Assembly (NCBI RefSeq): GCF_012515855.1
Contig: NZ_JAAYXO010000191.1
Coordinates: 1 to 58,869, forward strand
Length of the DNA: 58,869 bases
Source of the DNA: Gordonia sp. (in: high G+C Gram-positive bacteria)
GTDB lineage: Bacteria > Actinomycetota > Actinomycetes > Mycobacteriales > Mycobacteriaceae
Reading direction: 5' to 3'
The notes below the pieces were generated by a model. It had not been told where the DNA came from and ran no database searches. It saw only the letters and a program-made list of their open reading frames with translations. Shown here one piece after another: positions 43,963-53,851 of this stretch (position 1 is the stretch's first letter; the number at the start of each line of letters is the position of its first letter). The position numbers and the translations under genes are program-made.

Positions 43963-45017
43963 GCTGAGATCCGTTCCCTTCGAGCGAGGACCTTGGCGGT
44001 GTGCCGCTTGATGTCCGTGGTGCGTTCCTTCATCGACACCAGGCACGGCGATGCCAGGAACACCGAGGAGTAGGTGCCGACCACGACGCCGACCAGCTGA
44101 ATCAACGCGAGGTCCTTCAGCGTTCCGACACCGAGCATCCACACGGCGACGACCATCATGGCAATGATCGGCAGCACCGAGATCACGGTGGTGTTGATCG
44201 AGCGCATCAAGGTCTGGTTGACCGCGAGGTTGGTCTGCTCAGCGTACGTCCGACGGCTCGTCGCCAAGACCGATCTGGTGTTCTCCTCCACCTTGTCGAA
44301 GACGACGACCGTGTCGTAGATGGAGAAGCCGAGGATCGTCAGCAGACCGATCACGGTGGCCGGGGTCATCTCCCAGCCGACCAGCGAGTAGATGCCCGCG
44401 GTCACGACGAGGTCGAACACCAGCGAGGCCATCGCCGCGACCGACATCTCCTTGTCGAATCGGATGGCGATGTAGATGAACGCGACGACCAGGAACACCG
44501 CCAACGCGATCAGCATCTTCTGCGTGATCTCCTTGCCCCACGTGGAGCTGACGTCGGAGGAGCTCACGTCCGCGGGCTTCACGTCGGGTTCGAACGCGGT
44601 GCCCAGCGCGTGCAGCAACTCGGCCGTCTCGGGGCCGGTGAGGGTCGAGGTGCGGATCTGGATGGTCGCCGAGCTGCCGGCGCCCGCCTGCTGAACGGTG
44701 TCGGGGCTTCGTCCGAGGGTGTCCTCGAAGACCTTGGTCACCTCGGAGGTCGTCACGGCGCCGCGCGCGGGCATCGAGACCTGCGTGCCGCCTTCGAAAT
44801 CGATGCCGAAGGTGAATCCGCGGATTGCGATCGACAGGATGCAGATCACCATCAGCACGCCGGAGATCGCGTACCACATGCGCCGCTTGCCGATGACGTC
44901 GAACGCTCCGGTGCCCGAGTACAGGCGCGAGAAGAACGACTGGTTCTTGTCTGCGACGTAGTCGTCGTCCGACCATTCGGTCGGCGTCCTCACGTCGTCG
45001 GGAGTCGGGTTGCTCAC
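43959..45017 (-). CDS. secF: Protein translocase subunit SecF
   Basis: Accessory membrane subunit that with SecD uses the proton gradient to complete Sec export. The 352 residues include the first helix (about 48-66), the periplasmic FGIDFEGGTQV motif, and five further helices with LLTILGFSIYDTVVVFDKVEEN and LMRSINTTVISVLP. The GTG start overlaps the secD stop (GTGA). Confidence 0.97.
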   Translation of the reverse strand: MSNPTPDDVRTPTEWSDDDYVADKNQSFFSRLYSGTGAFDVIGKRRMWYAISGVLMVICILSIAIRGFTFGIDFEGGTQVSMPARGAVTTSEVTKVFEDTLGRSPDTVQQAGAGSSATIQIRTSTLTGPETAELLHALGTAFEPDVKPADVSSSDVSSTWGKEITQKMLIALAVFLVVAFIYIAIRFDKEMSVAAMASLVFDLVVTAGIYSLVGWEMTPATVIGLLTILGFSIYDTVVVFDKVEENTRSVLATSRRTYAEQTNLAVNQTLMRSINTTVISVLPIIAMMVVAVWMLGVGTLKDLALIQLVGVVVGTYSSVFLASPCLVSMKERTTDIKRHTAKVLARRERISA

Positions 45018-46633
45018 TGCGCGTCCCCTTCCTTGTGACCGGCGGAGACGCCGGCCGCGCTAGCAGTCGGCTGCACCTGACGACGGACTCGAGCCACCTC
45101 GGACACCGCGCCCAGTCCGTTGATCGAGGGCTTGGACAAGAACTTGTTGCGGCTGGCCAGAACCACCATCGGATGCGTCACCAGGAAGACGATCATGATG
45201 TCGATCAGCGTCGTCAGACCCAGGGTGAACGCAAAGCCGCGGACCGCGCCGACGGCGAGCAGGTAGATGATCGCGGCACAGATGAAGCTGACCGCGTTGC
45301 CGGTCCACACCGTGCGACGAGCACTCTGCCAACCTCGGGTGACGGCCGAACGCACCGTTCTGCCCTCGCGCATCTCGTCCTTGATTCGTTCGAAGTAGAC
45401 GACGAACGAATCGGCGGTCATGCCGAGGCCGATGATCAGACCGGCGATACCGGCCAGGTCGAGGGTGAATCCGATCCAGCGGCCGAGCAGCACGATGATG
45501 CCGTAGACCATCGTGTAGGCGAGGATCAGCGAGAGCACCGACAGGAAGCCCATCGCCCGGTAGTACAGCAGCGAGTAGATCAGGATCAGGATCAGCCCGA
45601 CCAGGCCCGCGATCAGGCCGGCGTTCAGCGAATGCAGGCCGAGGGTGGCCGACACGGTCTGCGCGTCCGACATCGAGAACGACAGCGGCAGTGAACCGTA
45701 CTTGAGTGCGTTCGCCAGCGCGTCGGCCTCGCCCTGGGTGAAGCGACCGCTGATCTCAGTGGTGCCGAGGATCTGCACGTTGATCGACGGCGCGCTCAGC
45801 ACGCGAGTGTCGAGGGTGACCGCGGTCTGCTTGCCGACGTTCTTGCCGGTGTAGTCGGCCCAGGTCTTCTGGGCGTCGCCCTTGAAGTCGACGTTGACAG
45901 TCCACGCACCGGTCGAGTTCTGACCGGATTTGGCGTCGGCGATCTCCCGACCGTCGATCAGCATCGGCTCCAGCAGGTACACCATGCCGTCACCGTCGCC
46001 ACATGCCACCAGGTACTCGTTGGGCCGGTCGTGGCCGATCAGCGGGTCGTTGGCATTCGGCGAACAGTCGAGTTTCGCCATCTGGGCGCGAAGCTTGTCG
46101 AGTGTCGCCTGATCGGCGTTCGCAGGCGCCTGACGCAGCGCGCGCTCGGCTTCGACCGCGGCCTTCTGCTCGTCGGGCGTCATCTCGGAGACGTCCTTGG
46201 CGTTCGGGTCGGGCTTCTGCTCCTGCGCCGGCACCTGTTCGACGACCGGGCGGATGTAGAGGCGTGCGGTCTGGCCGAGGTCGCGAGCCTGCTTGCCGTC
46301 GTCGCCCGGAACGGTGATGACGATCGTGTCACCGTTCACCACCACCTCCGACCCGCCGACGCCGAGACCGTTGACTCGCTGGTCGATGATCTGCCGCGCC
46401 TGATCGAGCTGCTGTGCCGACGGGGCCTTGCCGTCGTCAGTGCGCGCGGTCAGCACCACGCGCGTGCCGCCCTGCAGGTCGATGCCGAGCTTGGGCGTCG
46501 GGCTTCCGTCGCCGGTGAAGAACACCAGGCCGTAGACGATGGCCAGAAGTGCGAAGAAGACGGTCAGCGGCTGCCATGGCGGCCGCTCCGGCCGGAGCTT
46601 GCCCGCCCCAGCTCGCAGATTGGGTTTAGTCAC
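45014..46633 (-). CDS. secD: Protein translocase subunit SecD
   Basis: Six-helix RND-type partner of SecF. The 539 residues show the first helix (about 22-40), LGIDLQGGTRVVL, a large extracytoplasmic P1 domain that contains a charged insertion rich in Asp, Glu and Ala (about 140-175), then five helices with LAGIAGLIIGLGMTADSFVV and FERIKDEM. The GTG start lies 9 nt after yajC and has only a weak ribosome-binding site. Confidence 0.97.
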   Translation of the reverse strand: MTKPNLRAGAGKLRPERPPWQPLTVFFALLAIVYGLVFFTGDGSPTPKLGIDLQGGTRVVLTARTDDGKAPSAQQLDQARQIIDQRVNGLGVGGSEVVVNGDTIVITVPGDDGKQARDLGQTARLYIRPVVEQVPAQEQKPDPNAKDVSEMTPDEQKAAVEAERALRQAPANADQATLDKLRAQMAKLDCSPNANDPLIGHDRPNEYLVACGDGDGMVYLLEPMLIDGREIADAKSGQNSTGAWTVNVDFKGDAQKTWADYTGKNVGKQTAVTLDTRVLSAPSINVQILGTTEISGRFTQGEADALANALKYGSLPLSFSMSDAQTVSATLGLHSLNAGLIAGLVGLILILIYSLLYYRAMGFLSVLSLILAYTMVYGIIVLLGRWIGFTLDLAGIAGLIIGLGMTADSFVVYFERIKDEMREGRTVRSAVTRGWQSARRTVWTGNAVSFICAAIIYLLAVGAVRGFAFTLGLTTLIDIMIVFLVTHPMVVLASRNKFLSKPSINGLGAVSEVARVRRQVQPTASAAGVSAGHKEGDAQ

Positions 46634-46642
46634 GCGTAAGTT

Positions 46643-47005
46643 CTACTTCTCTTCGTTCTGGTCTTTGTCGAGCGACACGTTCTCGGACCCGATTTCGTCG
46701 TCAATCGACTCGGTGTCGATCGACTCGATGTCCGGGGCGTCGGTCTCGGGTGCGACGACCTCGCGGATCGCGAGCCGGTTCCACTCGGTCACCACGCCGG
46801 GGGCCACCTCGAGCTTGACGGTGTCGCCTTCGTCGGCTTCCACAACGGTAGCGAACAGGCCCGCGTGCAACTGGACGCGCGCACCCGCTTCGAGGGAGCT
46901 CTGCATCTCGCTCATCGCGGCGGCGCGCTTCTTCTGATTGCGGATGCTGAAGAACATGAAGCCTGCCATGGCAGCAAGCATCAACGGGAGGATCAAAGAT
47001 TCCAT
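46643..47005 (-). CDS. yajC: Preprotein translocase subunit YajC
   Basis: Small single-pass protein of the SecDF-YajC complex. About 120 residues: membrane helix at 4-22 (LILPLMLAAMAGFMFFSIR), the basic NQKKR turn, a YajC core (GARVQLHAGLFATVVE), and an acidic tail containing ESIDT-ESIDD repeats. ATG 47005 begins directly before the helix; the open frame upstream adds only non-conserved residues. It heads yajC-secD-secF. Confidence 0.94.
   Translation of the reverse strand: MESLILPLMLAAMAGFMFFSIRNQKKRAAAMSEMQSSLEAGARVQLHAGLFATVVEADEGDTVKLEVAPGVVTEWNRLAIREVVAPETDAPDIESIDTESIDDEIGSENVSLDKDQNEEK
46697..46726 (-). repeat. 2 x 15-nt tandem repeat in the yajC tail
   Basis: Two adjacent in-frame 15-nt units encode ESIDT and ESIDD in the acidic YajC tail. 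Confidence 0.75.
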
Positions 47006-47102
47006 GGGAACCAGTGTGCCAGGCTCACCGGATGCACCCGAATCACAGGTGCCGGTCGCGTCACGATTGCGCACGCCGCACGGACAGCGGCGCGCCGCCC
47101 GA

Positions 47103-48227
47103 TCAACCGAACAGGGTGCCGCCGTCGTCCTCGCGCGCTCGCACCCCGAGCACCTGGTTGAGTGCTCCCGCAGGCGGCTGCAGACCCAGGTGCTGCCAGG
47201 CCGCCGCCGTGGCGACCCGCCCGCGTGGTGTCCGTGCGATCATTCCCGCACGCACCAGGAACGGCTCGCACACCTCTTCGACGGTGGCCGGCTCCTCCCC
47301 GACCGCCACCGCGATGGTCGACACGCCGACCGGTCCACCGCCGAAACCGCGGACCAAAGCATTCAGAACAGCACGGTCGAGACGGTCGAGACCGAGTTCG
47401 TCGACGTCGTACACCGCCAGCGCGGCACGCGCCGCGCCCAGATCGACGGTGCCGTCGCCGCGGACCTCGGCGTAGTCCCGAACCCGTCGCAGCAGGCGGT
47501 TGGCGATGCGCGGGGTGCCGCGGGATCGTCCGGCGACCTCGATCGCGGCCTCGTCGCTGATCGGGATGCCGAGGATCTTGGCCGAACGCAGCAGTACGCG
47601 GACCAGTTCTTCCGTCTCGTAGAACTCCATGTGCGCGGTGAACCCGAACCGGTCGCGCAGCGGCCCGGTGAGGGCGCCTGAGCGGGTGGTCGCACCGACG
47701 AGCGTGAACGGCGCCACCTCGAGCGGGATCGATGTGGCTCCCGGCCCCTTGCCGACCACCACGTCGACGCGGAAGTCCTCCATCGCCAGGTACAGCATCT
47801 CTTCCGCGGGCCGGGCGATGCGGTGGATCTCGTCGATGAAGAGGACGTCCCCCTCCACCAGGTTCGACAGCATGGCCGCGAGATCGCCCGCGCGTTCCAG
47901 CGCCGGACCGGACGTGATGCGGATCGCGGCGCCCATCTCGCTCGCGATGATCATGGCGAGCGAGGTCTTACCTAGTCCGGGCGGGCCCGAGAGCAGGATG
48001 TGGTCGGGCGTGCGTCCCCTGGCGCGCGCCGCGTGCAGCACCAGCTCCAACTGCTCTCGCACGCGCGGTTGACCGATGAAGTCGCCGAGACTGCTCGGAC
48101 GCAGACTTGCATCGAGATCGCGGTCGCCGTCGACCGATGAGGCGCTGAGAAACTCCCCTGCCTCGAACTCATCTGTCTCGAACTCTTCTGCGCCAAACTC
48201 TTCTGCCGCACCGAAACCGTCGATCAT
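47103..48227 (-). CDS. ruvB: Holliday junction branch migration ATPase RuvB
   Basis: Hexameric AAA+ motor of RuvAB. The 374-residue protein has Walker [10 protein letters not shown], Walker [10 protein letters not shown], the sensor-1 GATTRSG and the winged-helix domain ([19 protein letters not shown]). The conserved part begins at about residue 40 ([14 protein letters not shown]); before it is an acidic extension with four xxxEF pentapeptides. The ATG overlaps the ruvA stop (ATGA). No clear terminator is seen in the 97-nt gap to yajC. Confidence 0.97.
   Translation of the reverse strand: MIDGFGAAEEFGAEEFETDEFEAGEFLSASSVDGDRDLDASLRPSSLGDFIGQPRVREQLELVLHAARARGRTPDHILLSGPPGLGKTSLAMIIASEMGAAIRITSGPALERAGDLAAMLSNLVEGDVLFIDEIHRIARPAEEMLYLAMEDFRVDVVVGKGPGATSIPLEVAPFTLVGATTRSGALTGPLRDRFGFTAHMEFYETEELVRVLLRSAKILGIPISDEAAIEVAGRSRGTPRIANRLLRRVRDYAEVRGDGTVDLGAARAALAVYDVDELGLDRLDRAVLNALVRGFGGGPVGVSTIAVAVGEEPATVEEVCEPFLVRAGMIARTPRGRVATAAAWQHLGLQPPAGALNQVLGVRAREDDGGTLFG
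48150..48209 (-). repeat. 4 x 15-nt tandem repeat at the ruvB N terminus
   Basis: Four in-frame 15-nt units encode [15 protein letters not shown] and EAGEF (residues 7-26) ahead of the conserved RuvB domain. Confidence 0.85.
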
Positions 48228-48820
48228 CGACGCGGTCCCAGAGAGGTCAGCGCGGCGCGCAGGAGGGTCGCCGAATCGGCGCCGGGATGATCGGCGAGCA
48301 CCGCGGCGACGGCCTTCTCGGCCGCGCCCTCGGTGAACCCTAGGCCGACCAGCGCCTCGACCACCTGTGCTCCGACACTGGCGGCGACGGGCGCGCCGGG
48401 CACCGCGGCGCCGACCGGGCCCGCGGTCACCTTGTCGCGCAGTTCCACGACGAGACGCTCGGCCACGCGCTTGCCGATTCCGGGCACCGTGGTCAATGCC
48501 TTGGCATCGGACTCGGCCAACGCGCGGCGCAGACTTTCCGGTTCGAGGACGGCAAGAGTCGCCATCGCCAGGCGCGGACCCACGCCGGTGACCGTCTGGA
48601 GCAGGCCGAACAGATCGCGGGCCTCCGGATCGGTGAACCCGTACAGCGTCATCGAGTCTTCCCGGACCATCATCGCGGTGAGCAGGCGGACCTGCGCCCC
48701 GCGCGTCAGACTGCCGAGGGTCGGCGGGGTCGCGAGAACCCGGTAGCCGACTCCCGCGCACTCCACGACGACGTGGTCGAGCGCGATATCGATGACCTCA
48801 CCTGACACCGACGAAATCAC
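48224..48820 (-). CDS. ruvA: Holliday junction DNA-binding protein RuvA
   Basis: Tetrameric junction-recognition subunit. The 198 residues include the OB domain ([20 protein letters not shown]), the two HhH motifs ([14 protein letters not shown] and [15 protein letters not shown]) and the C-terminal RuvB-binding domain ([17 protein letters not shown]). GTG 48820 overlaps the ruvC stop (GTGA), with AAAGG upstream. Confidence 0.97.
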   Translation of the reverse strand: MISSVSGEVIDIALDHVVVECAGVGYRVLATPPTLGSLTRGAQVRLLTAMMVREDSMTLYGFTDPEARDLFGLLQTVTGVGPRLAMATLAVLEPESLRRALAESDAKALTTVPGIGKRVAERLVVELRDKVTAGPVGAAVPGAPVAASVGAQVVEALVGLGFTEGAAEKAVAAVLADHPGADSATLLRAALTSLGPRR

Positions 48821-49425
48821 AGAGCTGCCTTTCCGCCGGCGATCGCCCGCGCTTCTTCCTGAGCCGCTTTGAGTCGAGCGCGGTGACGGTTCTGCGCCAC
48901 CCTCGCCTGTTCGGCGGCTTCTTCCATGCGACGGTTCACCGGGCCGCGCCAGCAGTGACAGATGGCCAACGCCAAGGCATCGGCGGCATCGGCGGGCTTG
49001 GGCGGTGTCTGCATCCCGAGGATGCGGGTGACCATCGCGGTGACCTGCGCCTTGTCGGCACGCCCCGACCCGGTGACCGCCGCCTTGACCTCGCTGGGGG
49101 TGTAGAAGCCGACCGGGAGGTCGCGCTCGGCCGCGGCCAACGCGATCACTCCGGCCGCTTGGGCGGTCCCCATCGCGGTGCTCACCTGACGTTGAGCGAA
49201 GACCCGCTCGATCGCCACCACGTCGGGGCGGTGCGAGTCGAGCCACTGCACCGCGGCGCGGTGGACCTCGAGGAGCCTTCGCTCCAAAGCCATGTCAGCC
49301 GGAGTGCGAATCACGTCGACGTCGAGCGCGGTCACTGTGCGACCCGCTCCGGCCTCGACGAGTGCGATGCCGCACCGTGTCAGACCGGGATCGACACCTA
49401 GAACACGCATTCCGGGAACTCGCAC
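48817..49425 (-). CDS. ruvC: Crossover junction endodeoxyribonuclease RuvC
   Basis: Holliday-junction resolvase. The roughly 200-residue RNase H-fold enzyme shows [38 protein letters not shown] and [12 protein letters not shown], giving the acidic catalytic set. GTG 49425 has GAGAGG 9 nt upstream; ATG 49410 (MRVLGVDPG) is the family-like alternative but lacks a ribosome-binding site. That GAGAGG lies in a nested inverted repeat, so translation may be structure-controlled. Confidence 0.96.
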   Translation of the reverse strand: MRVPGMRVLGVDPGLTRCGIALVEAGAGRTVTALDVDVIRTPADMALERRLLEVHRAAVQWLDSHRPDVVAIERVFAQRQVSTAMGTAQAAGVIALAAAERDLPVGFYTPSEVKAAVTGSGRADKAQVTAMVTRILGMQTPPKPADAADALALAICHCWRGPVNRRMEEAAEQARVAQNRHRARLKAAQEEARAIAGGKAAL

Positions 49426-49435
49426 TCCGGCTCAC

Positions 49436-49487
49436 CTCTCGAACCAGGTCGGGCCGACACGGCCCGACCAGAACATTTGTTCGAGAG
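49436..49487 (-). promoter_or_regulatory. Nested inverted repeat between yebC and ruvC
   Basis: Outer arms CTCTCGAAC/GTTCGAGAG (9 nt) enclose inner arms GGTCGGGCC/GGCCCGACC around a five-base loop. In the mRNA the outer right arm contains most of the ruvC Shine-Dalgarno, so folding would hide it. It may also act as a terminator or attenuator; no U-run follows. Confidence 0.6.
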
Positions 49488-49491
49488 CCTA

Positions 49492-50247
49492 TCAGTCGTT
49501 CTCGAGCTCGGCGAGCACCTCTTCGCTGATGTCGACATTGCTGTAGACGTTCTGGACGTCGTCCGAGTCCTCGAGCGCGTCGATCAGCTTGAACACCTTG
49601 CGGGCGCCTACGGCGTCGACGGCTACCTCGACCGACGCGCGGAAGTCCGGGTCGGCGGAGTTGTAGTCGATCCCGGCTTCCTGCAGGGCCGTGCGCACGG
49701 CGATCAGATCGCCGGCTTCGCTGACGACCTCGAAGGTGTCGCCGTTGTCGGTGACCTCTTCGGCGCCGGCGTCGAGAACCGCCATGAGGATGTCGTCCTC
49801 GGTCTGATCGCCCTTGGGCAGGATCACGACACCCTTGCGGGTGAAGAGGTACGAGACCGACCCGGGGTCGGCCATGTTGCCGCCGTTGCGGGTCATCGCG
49901 ACGCGCACGTCGGTGGCCGCGCGATTGCGGTTGTCGGTGAGGCACTCGATCAGGAGCGCGACGCCGTTGGGGCCGTAGCCCTCGTACATGATGGTCTGCC
50001 AGTCGGCGCCACCGGCTTCTTCACCGGCGCCGCGCTTGCGCGCGCGCTCGATGTTGTCGTTCGGCACCGAGGACTTCTTGGCCTTGGTGATCGCGTCGTA
50101 GAGGGTCGGGTTTCCGTCGGGGTCACCGCCCCCCGTACGCGCTGCGACCTCGATGTTCTTCACCAGCTTGGCGAACATCTTGCCGCGCTTGGCGTCGATC
50201 GCGGCCTTCTTGTGCTTCGTAGTGGCCCATTTGGAGTGGCCGGACAT
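49492..50247 (-). CDS. yebC: YebC/PmpR family protein (Rv2603c type)
   Basis: A 251-residue three-domain protein with the signature [23 protein letters not shown], split here by family features such as [21 protein letters not shown] and [13 protein letters not shown]. Long annotated as a transcription regulator; the family has more recently been linked to translation of proline-rich sequences. ATG 50247 has AGAAGGGA upstream. It is 55 nt after pdxT, the order seen in M. tuberculosis. Confidence 0.96.
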   Translation of the reverse strand: MSGHSKWATTKHKKAAIDAKRGKMFAKLVKNIEVAARTGGGDPDGNPTLYDAITKAKKSSVPNDNIERARKRGAGEEAGGADWQTIMYEGYGPNGVALLIECLTDNRNRAATDVRVAMTRNGGNMADPGSVSYLFTRKGVVILPKGDQTEDDILMAVLDAGAEEVTDNGDTFEVVSEAGDLIAVRTALQEAGIDYNSADPDFRASVEVAVDAVGARKVFKLIDALEDSDDVQNVYSNVDISEEVLAELEND

Positions 50248-50301
50248 GCGGTGGTCCCTTCTGGAGCAGTCGGCTGCCCGACGGGCAGCCGAGAAAAAAT
50301 A

Positions 50302-50913
50302 CTACGCTGAGCGCACCATATCCACGAAGAACTGGTGCACGCGAACATCTCCGGTGACTTCGGGATGGAAGGAGGTCGCGAGCACATTGCGCTCGCGCAC
50401 CGCCACGACACGCCCGGCAGCCGGACCGTCCGGGACGGTGGCCAGAACCTCGACGTCACCGCCGACTTCTTCCACCCACGGCGCACGGATGAACACCGCG
50501 CGCATCGGATCGGCGCCCGGAGCGTCGGTGATGCCGGTGAAGGACAGGTCAGTCTCGAACGACTCCACCTGCCGTCCGAACGCGTTACGACGGACGGTGA
50601 TGTCGAGTGCGTCGAGGTGCCGCGCATCGGCACGGGTGTCGAGGATCCGCGACGCCAACATGATCATTCCGGCACACGACCCGTAGGCGGGCAGGCCCTC
50701 GCGCAAGCGCTCCACCAGTGGATCGTAGAGATCGAAGACTCCCAGCAGACGACTCATCGCGGTCGACTCGCCACCCGGGATCACCAGTCCGTCGATGTCG
50801 TCGAGTTCGGCGCGTCGCCGGACGGGCGACGCGTCGACTCCGCACGCGGACAGCGCCGCAAGGTGCTCCCGGACATCGCCCTGCAGGGCCAGCACGCCGA
50901 TATGCGCGGTCAT
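50302..50913 (-). CDS. pdxT: Pyridoxal 5'-phosphate synthase glutaminase subunit
   Basis: Class I glutaminase that feeds ammonia to PdxS. The 203-residue protein has [21 protein letters not shown], the nucleophile in GSCAGMIML, and the His-Glu pair in SFHPE. ATG 50913 overlaps the tesB stop (ATGA). Its partner pdxS is about 5 kb away at 56113-57018, separated by tesB and the acyl-CoA oxidase/LuxR/FHA/PP2C insertion, whereas in M. tuberculosis only tesB2 separates them. Confidence 0.97.
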   Translation of the reverse strand: MTAHIGVLALQGDVREHLAALSACGVDASPVRRRAELDDIDGLVIPGGESTAMSRLLGVFDLYDPLVERLREGLPAYGSCAGMIMLASRILDTRADARHLDALDITVRRNAFGRQVESFETDLSFTGITDAPGADPMRAVFIRAPWVEEVGGDVEVLATVPDGPAAGRVVAVRERNVLATSFHPEVTGDVRVHQFFVDMVRSA

Positions 50914-51764
50914 TCCACCGGCCGCATGATCGACGCCGCGGACTCCGGAACCCCGCGGCGGGTGAGCCCTTCCTGCGTCACAGCCGCCACCAGACGGCCG
51001 CGGCGGTCGAAGATCCGGCCCTGCGTCAACGACCGACCGCCTCCGGCCGACGGCGACGTCTGGTCGTAGAGCAGCCATTCGTCGGTGCGGAACGGACGCA
51101 GGAACCACATGGCGTGATCGAGCGAGGCGTTCTGCGTCTTCACGTCGTGGTGGATCACCGCGGACGAGCTGAGCAGCGTCATGTCGCTCATGTAGGCCAG
51201 CGTGCAGACGTGCAGGAGGTGATCGTCGGGCAGCGGATGCTTGTACTTGAACCAGACGCGCTGCTGCGCCGCGATGCCGCGGGCACGCTTGGTCTCCGCC
51301 TGGTCGACGATGCGGATGTCGAAGTTGTTCCACTCGGCGAACAGGGTCTTCTGGGTCCCGGTGACGTTCTCGCTCAGGTCGGGCAAGGTGTCCGGGTCGG
51401 GCGCGACCGGCATCTCGTCCTGGTGCTCGATGCCGACGTCGTCGGTGATGTGGAACGAGGCCGACATCGAGAAGATCGCCTCGCCGTCCTGCACGCCGGT
51501 GACCCGACGGGTGACGAACGAGCGCCCGTCGCGAATCCGGTCGACCAGGAACACCGCGGGCTTGTCGGGCTTGCCCGGCCGCAGGAAATAGCCGTGCAAC
51601 GAGTGGACCGCGTACTTCGGGTCGACAGTCCGCGTGGCCGAGACGAGGGCCTGGCCCGCGACCTGTCCACCGAACGTTCGACGCAGGTGAGAGGGGAACG
51701 ACCCTCCGCGATAGATGTCGTTGTCGATCCGTTCCACCGCCAGGATCTCTTCAATGGTCGCCAC
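50910..51764 (-). CDS. tesB: Acyl-CoA thioesterase II
   Basis: Double hot-dog thioesterase hydrolysing acyl-CoA to free acid and CoA. The 284 residues show [37 protein letters not shown] and [19 protein letters not shown] with the catalytic Asp/Thr/Gln-type residues. The GTG start lacks a ribosome-binding site but has a GATAAT box ending 7 nt upstream. Only 56 bp separate it from the divergent acyl-CoA oxidase-like gene. Confidence 0.95.
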   Translation of the reverse strand: MATIEEILAVERIDNDIYRGGSFPSHLRRTFGGQVAGQALVSATRTVDPKYAVHSLHGYFLRPGKPDKPAVFLVDRIRDGRSFVTRRVTGVQDGEAIFSMSASFHITDDVGIEHQDEMPVAPDPDTLPDLSENVTGTQKTLFAEWNNFDIRIVDQAETKRARGIAAQQRVWFKYKHPLPDDHLLHVCTLAYMSDMTLLSSSAVIHHDVKTQNASLDHAMWFLRPFRTDEWLLYDQTSPSAGGGRSLTQGRIFDRRGRLVAAVTQEGLTRRGVPESAASIMRPVE

Positions 51765-51771
51765 AGGGGTG

Positions 51772-51777
51772 ATTATC
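51772..51777 (-). promoter_or_regulatory. Candidate -10 box for leaderless tesB mRNA
   Basis: GATAAT matches TATAAT at five of six bases and ends 7 nt before the tesB GTG, within the 56-bp divergent gap. Confidence 0.4.
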
Positions 51778-51806
51778 GCATCGAGTCCAGGACGCGCCGC
51801 CGCAGG

Positions 51807-51812
51807 TAGGGT
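51807..51812 (+). promoter_or_regulatory. Candidate -10 box for the acyl-CoA oxidase-like gene
   Basis: TAGGGT fits TANNNT and ends 8 nt before the ATG at 51821. A GGGAG sits only 2 nt from the ATG, too close to be a normal ribosome-binding site. Confidence 0.35.
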
Positions 51813-51820
51813 CGGGAGCC

Positions 51821-53800
51821 ATGACCACCGAGACGAGCACCGAGTCGACCCCGTTGCGCCCCGAGACGATCCCGAACACCCTGACCACCCAGTTGCAGGC
51901 GGTTCTCGACGGCCGATGGGCCCAGACCCGCGACGTGGTCCGCCGCCAGATCGACGAGCAGACGCTGGTCCCCCAGCACGGACTCTCGCTCGCCGACTAT
52001 CGCGAGCGGGTCCTGGACCAGATGAAGCAGATGGTGCCGCTGGGCTTCCCGGCGGCCGGCTTCCGTCCCGAGCACGGCGGCACCGGCGATGTCGGTGCCG
52101 CCGTCACCGCCATCGAGACCCTCGGCTACGGCGACCTCTCGCTGATGGTCAAGGCCGGCGTCCAGTGGGGCCTGTTCGGCGGAGCCATCGAGAACCTCGG
52201 CACGGCGTCCCACCACGAGAAGTACGTGCGCGGGCTGATCGACCTCGACCTTCTCGGCTGTTTCGCGATGACCGAGACCGGCCACGGATCCAACGTCCAG
52301 CAGCTGGAGACCACCGCCACCTACGACCCGACGACCGGCGAGTTCGAGATCCACTCCCCGACCTTCCACGCACGGAAGGACTACATCGGCGGTGCCGCCG
52401 AGCACGCTCGCTACGCGGCCGTCTTCGCACAGCTGATCACCGGCGGCCCCGGTGAGGAGCCCACCGGTCGCGGCGTCCACTGCTTCGTGGTGCCGATCCG
52501 CGATGAGAACGGCGACGACCTCCCGGGCGTCACCACCTCGGACTGCGGTTACAAGGGCGGGCTTCCCGGCGTCGACAACGGCCGGATCGTGTTCGACCGC
52601 GTCCGGATCCCCCGCGCGGACCTGCTGAACCGATACGCGGACGTCGCCGCCGACGGCACCTACTCCAGTCCGATCGAATCCGATAACCGCCGGTTCTTCA
52701 CCATGCTCGGCACGTTGATTCGCGGTCGCGTCACCGTCGGCGCCTCGGCGGGCGCCGCGGGGCGCTACGGTCTGGCGATCGCGGTGAACTACGCCCTCGG
52801 GCGCAGGCAGTTCGAGGCGCCGGGCGGCGAGGACGAGCTGCTGCTGCTGGACTACCGCACGCACCAGCGTCGACTGCTGCCCCTCGTTGCCCGCGCCTAC
52901 GCGTTCGCGGTGGCCCAGAACGAGGTCACCGCCGAACTCCACGACTTGCAGACCGCCGATCCCGAGACTGTCGACCCGAAGGACATCCGGCTCCTCGAGA
53001 CCAAGGCTGCGGCCATCAAAGCCGGCCACACCGCCCTCGCTCAGACGGCGATCTCGCAGGCCCGCGAGGCGTGCGGCGGAGCAGGCTACATGGCGGACAA
53101 TCTGCTGCCGCTGCTCCGCGGCGACATCGACGTCTTCACCACCTTCGAGGGCGACAACCTGGTGCTCACCCAGTTGGTCGCAAAGGAGCAGCTCACCGCG
53201 TACGCCGAGGACGTGCAGGGGCTGGACGCCGTGGGCTGGGTCCGCTTCGTGGCCAATATGGCCACCAGTTACGCACTGGAGAAGACCGCGGCGCGCCAGG
53301 TGGTTCAGACCCTTCTCGACGATTCCGACGAGGATCCGGAGAACAGCGCCCTCACCCATCCGGGTACCCAGTTGCGGCTGCTTCGAGATCGCGAGGACCA
53401 CCTCACCCGGACGGCGGCGGCCCGCATGCGTCGCGCCAAGGACGACGACGCCGATCCGCTCGAGGTGTTCACCGAGACCCAGGATCACCTGGTCAAGGTC
53501 GGTCAGGCCCACATCGAGCGGATCGTGCTGGAGAGCTTCGTCGAGGTGATCGGCCGGGTGGCGGATCGGCCGACACGCACGGTGCTCAAGCAGGTGCGGA
53601 ACCTGTTCGTCTATTCGTTGCTGGAAGACGACCTCGGCTGGTTCTTGATGCACCGTCACGTCAGCGTGGAACGAGGCAAGGCGATCCGGCGCGGTGTCAA
53701 CGACCTGTGCCGCGACCTGCGACCCCACGCTCAGGACCTGGTCGATGCCTTCGGTGTCCCCGCGGCGAGCCTGAACATCCCGATGCTGGGCCACCACTGA
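51821..53800 (+). CDS. Acyl-CoA oxidase-like / long acyl-CoA dehydrogenase
   Basis: A 659-residue flavoprotein, longer than usual FadE dehydrogenases (about 380-400) and laid out like peroxisomal acyl-CoA oxidases: a FAD/substrate part (CFAMTETGHGSNVQQLETTA, 147-166), REACGGAGYM (415-424), the likely catalytic base Glu443 in FTTFEGDN, and an extra C-terminal helical domain of about 200 residues. It would introduce the 2,3-double bond in acyl-CoA; whether oxygen or an electron-transfer flavoprotein accepts the electrons cannot be told from sequence. It is divergent from the thioesterase tesB, suggesting shared acyl-CoA metabolism. Confidence 0.88.
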   Translation: MTTETSTESTPLRPETIPNTLTTQLQAVLDGRWAQTRDVVRRQIDEQTLVPQHGLSLADYRERVLDQMKQMVPLGFPAAGFRPEHGGTGDVGAAVTAIETLGYGDLSLMVKAGVQWGLFGGAIENLGTASHHEKYVRGLIDLDLLGCFAMTETGHGSNVQQLETTATYDPTTGEFEIHSPTFHARKDYIGGAAEHARYAAVFAQLITGGPGEEPTGRGVHCFVVPIRDENGDDLPGVTTSDCGYKGGLPGVDNGRIVFDRVRIPRADLLNRYADVAADGTYSSPIESDNRRFFTMLGTLIRGRVTVGASAGAAGRYGLAIAVNYALGRRQFEAPGGEDELLLLDYRTHQRRLLPLVARAYAFAVAQNEVTAELHDLQTADPETVDPKDIRLLETKAAAIKAGHTALAQTAISQAREACGGAGYMADNLLPLLRGDIDVFTTFEGDNLVLTQLVAKEQLTAYAEDVQGLDAVGWVRFVANMATSYALEKTAARQVVQTLLDDSDEDPENSALTHPGTQLRLLRDREDHLTRTAAARMRRAKDDDADPLEVFTETQDHLVKVGQAHIERIVLESFVEVIGRVADRPTRTVLKQVRNLFVYSLLEDDLGWFLMHRHVSVERGKAIRRGVNDLCRDLRPHAQDLVDAFGVPAASLNIPMLGHH

Positions 53801-53851
53801 CCCTCGACCGCCGCTGACCCTCGGCCGCCCGCGGCAGCGCCGGCCCGCGAC

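Noticed and set aside
51773-53797. Minus-strand open frame of 674 codons opposite the acyl-CoA oxidase-like gene
   Set aside because: The plus-strand frame carries recognisable flavoprotein motifs; the reverse frame carries none.
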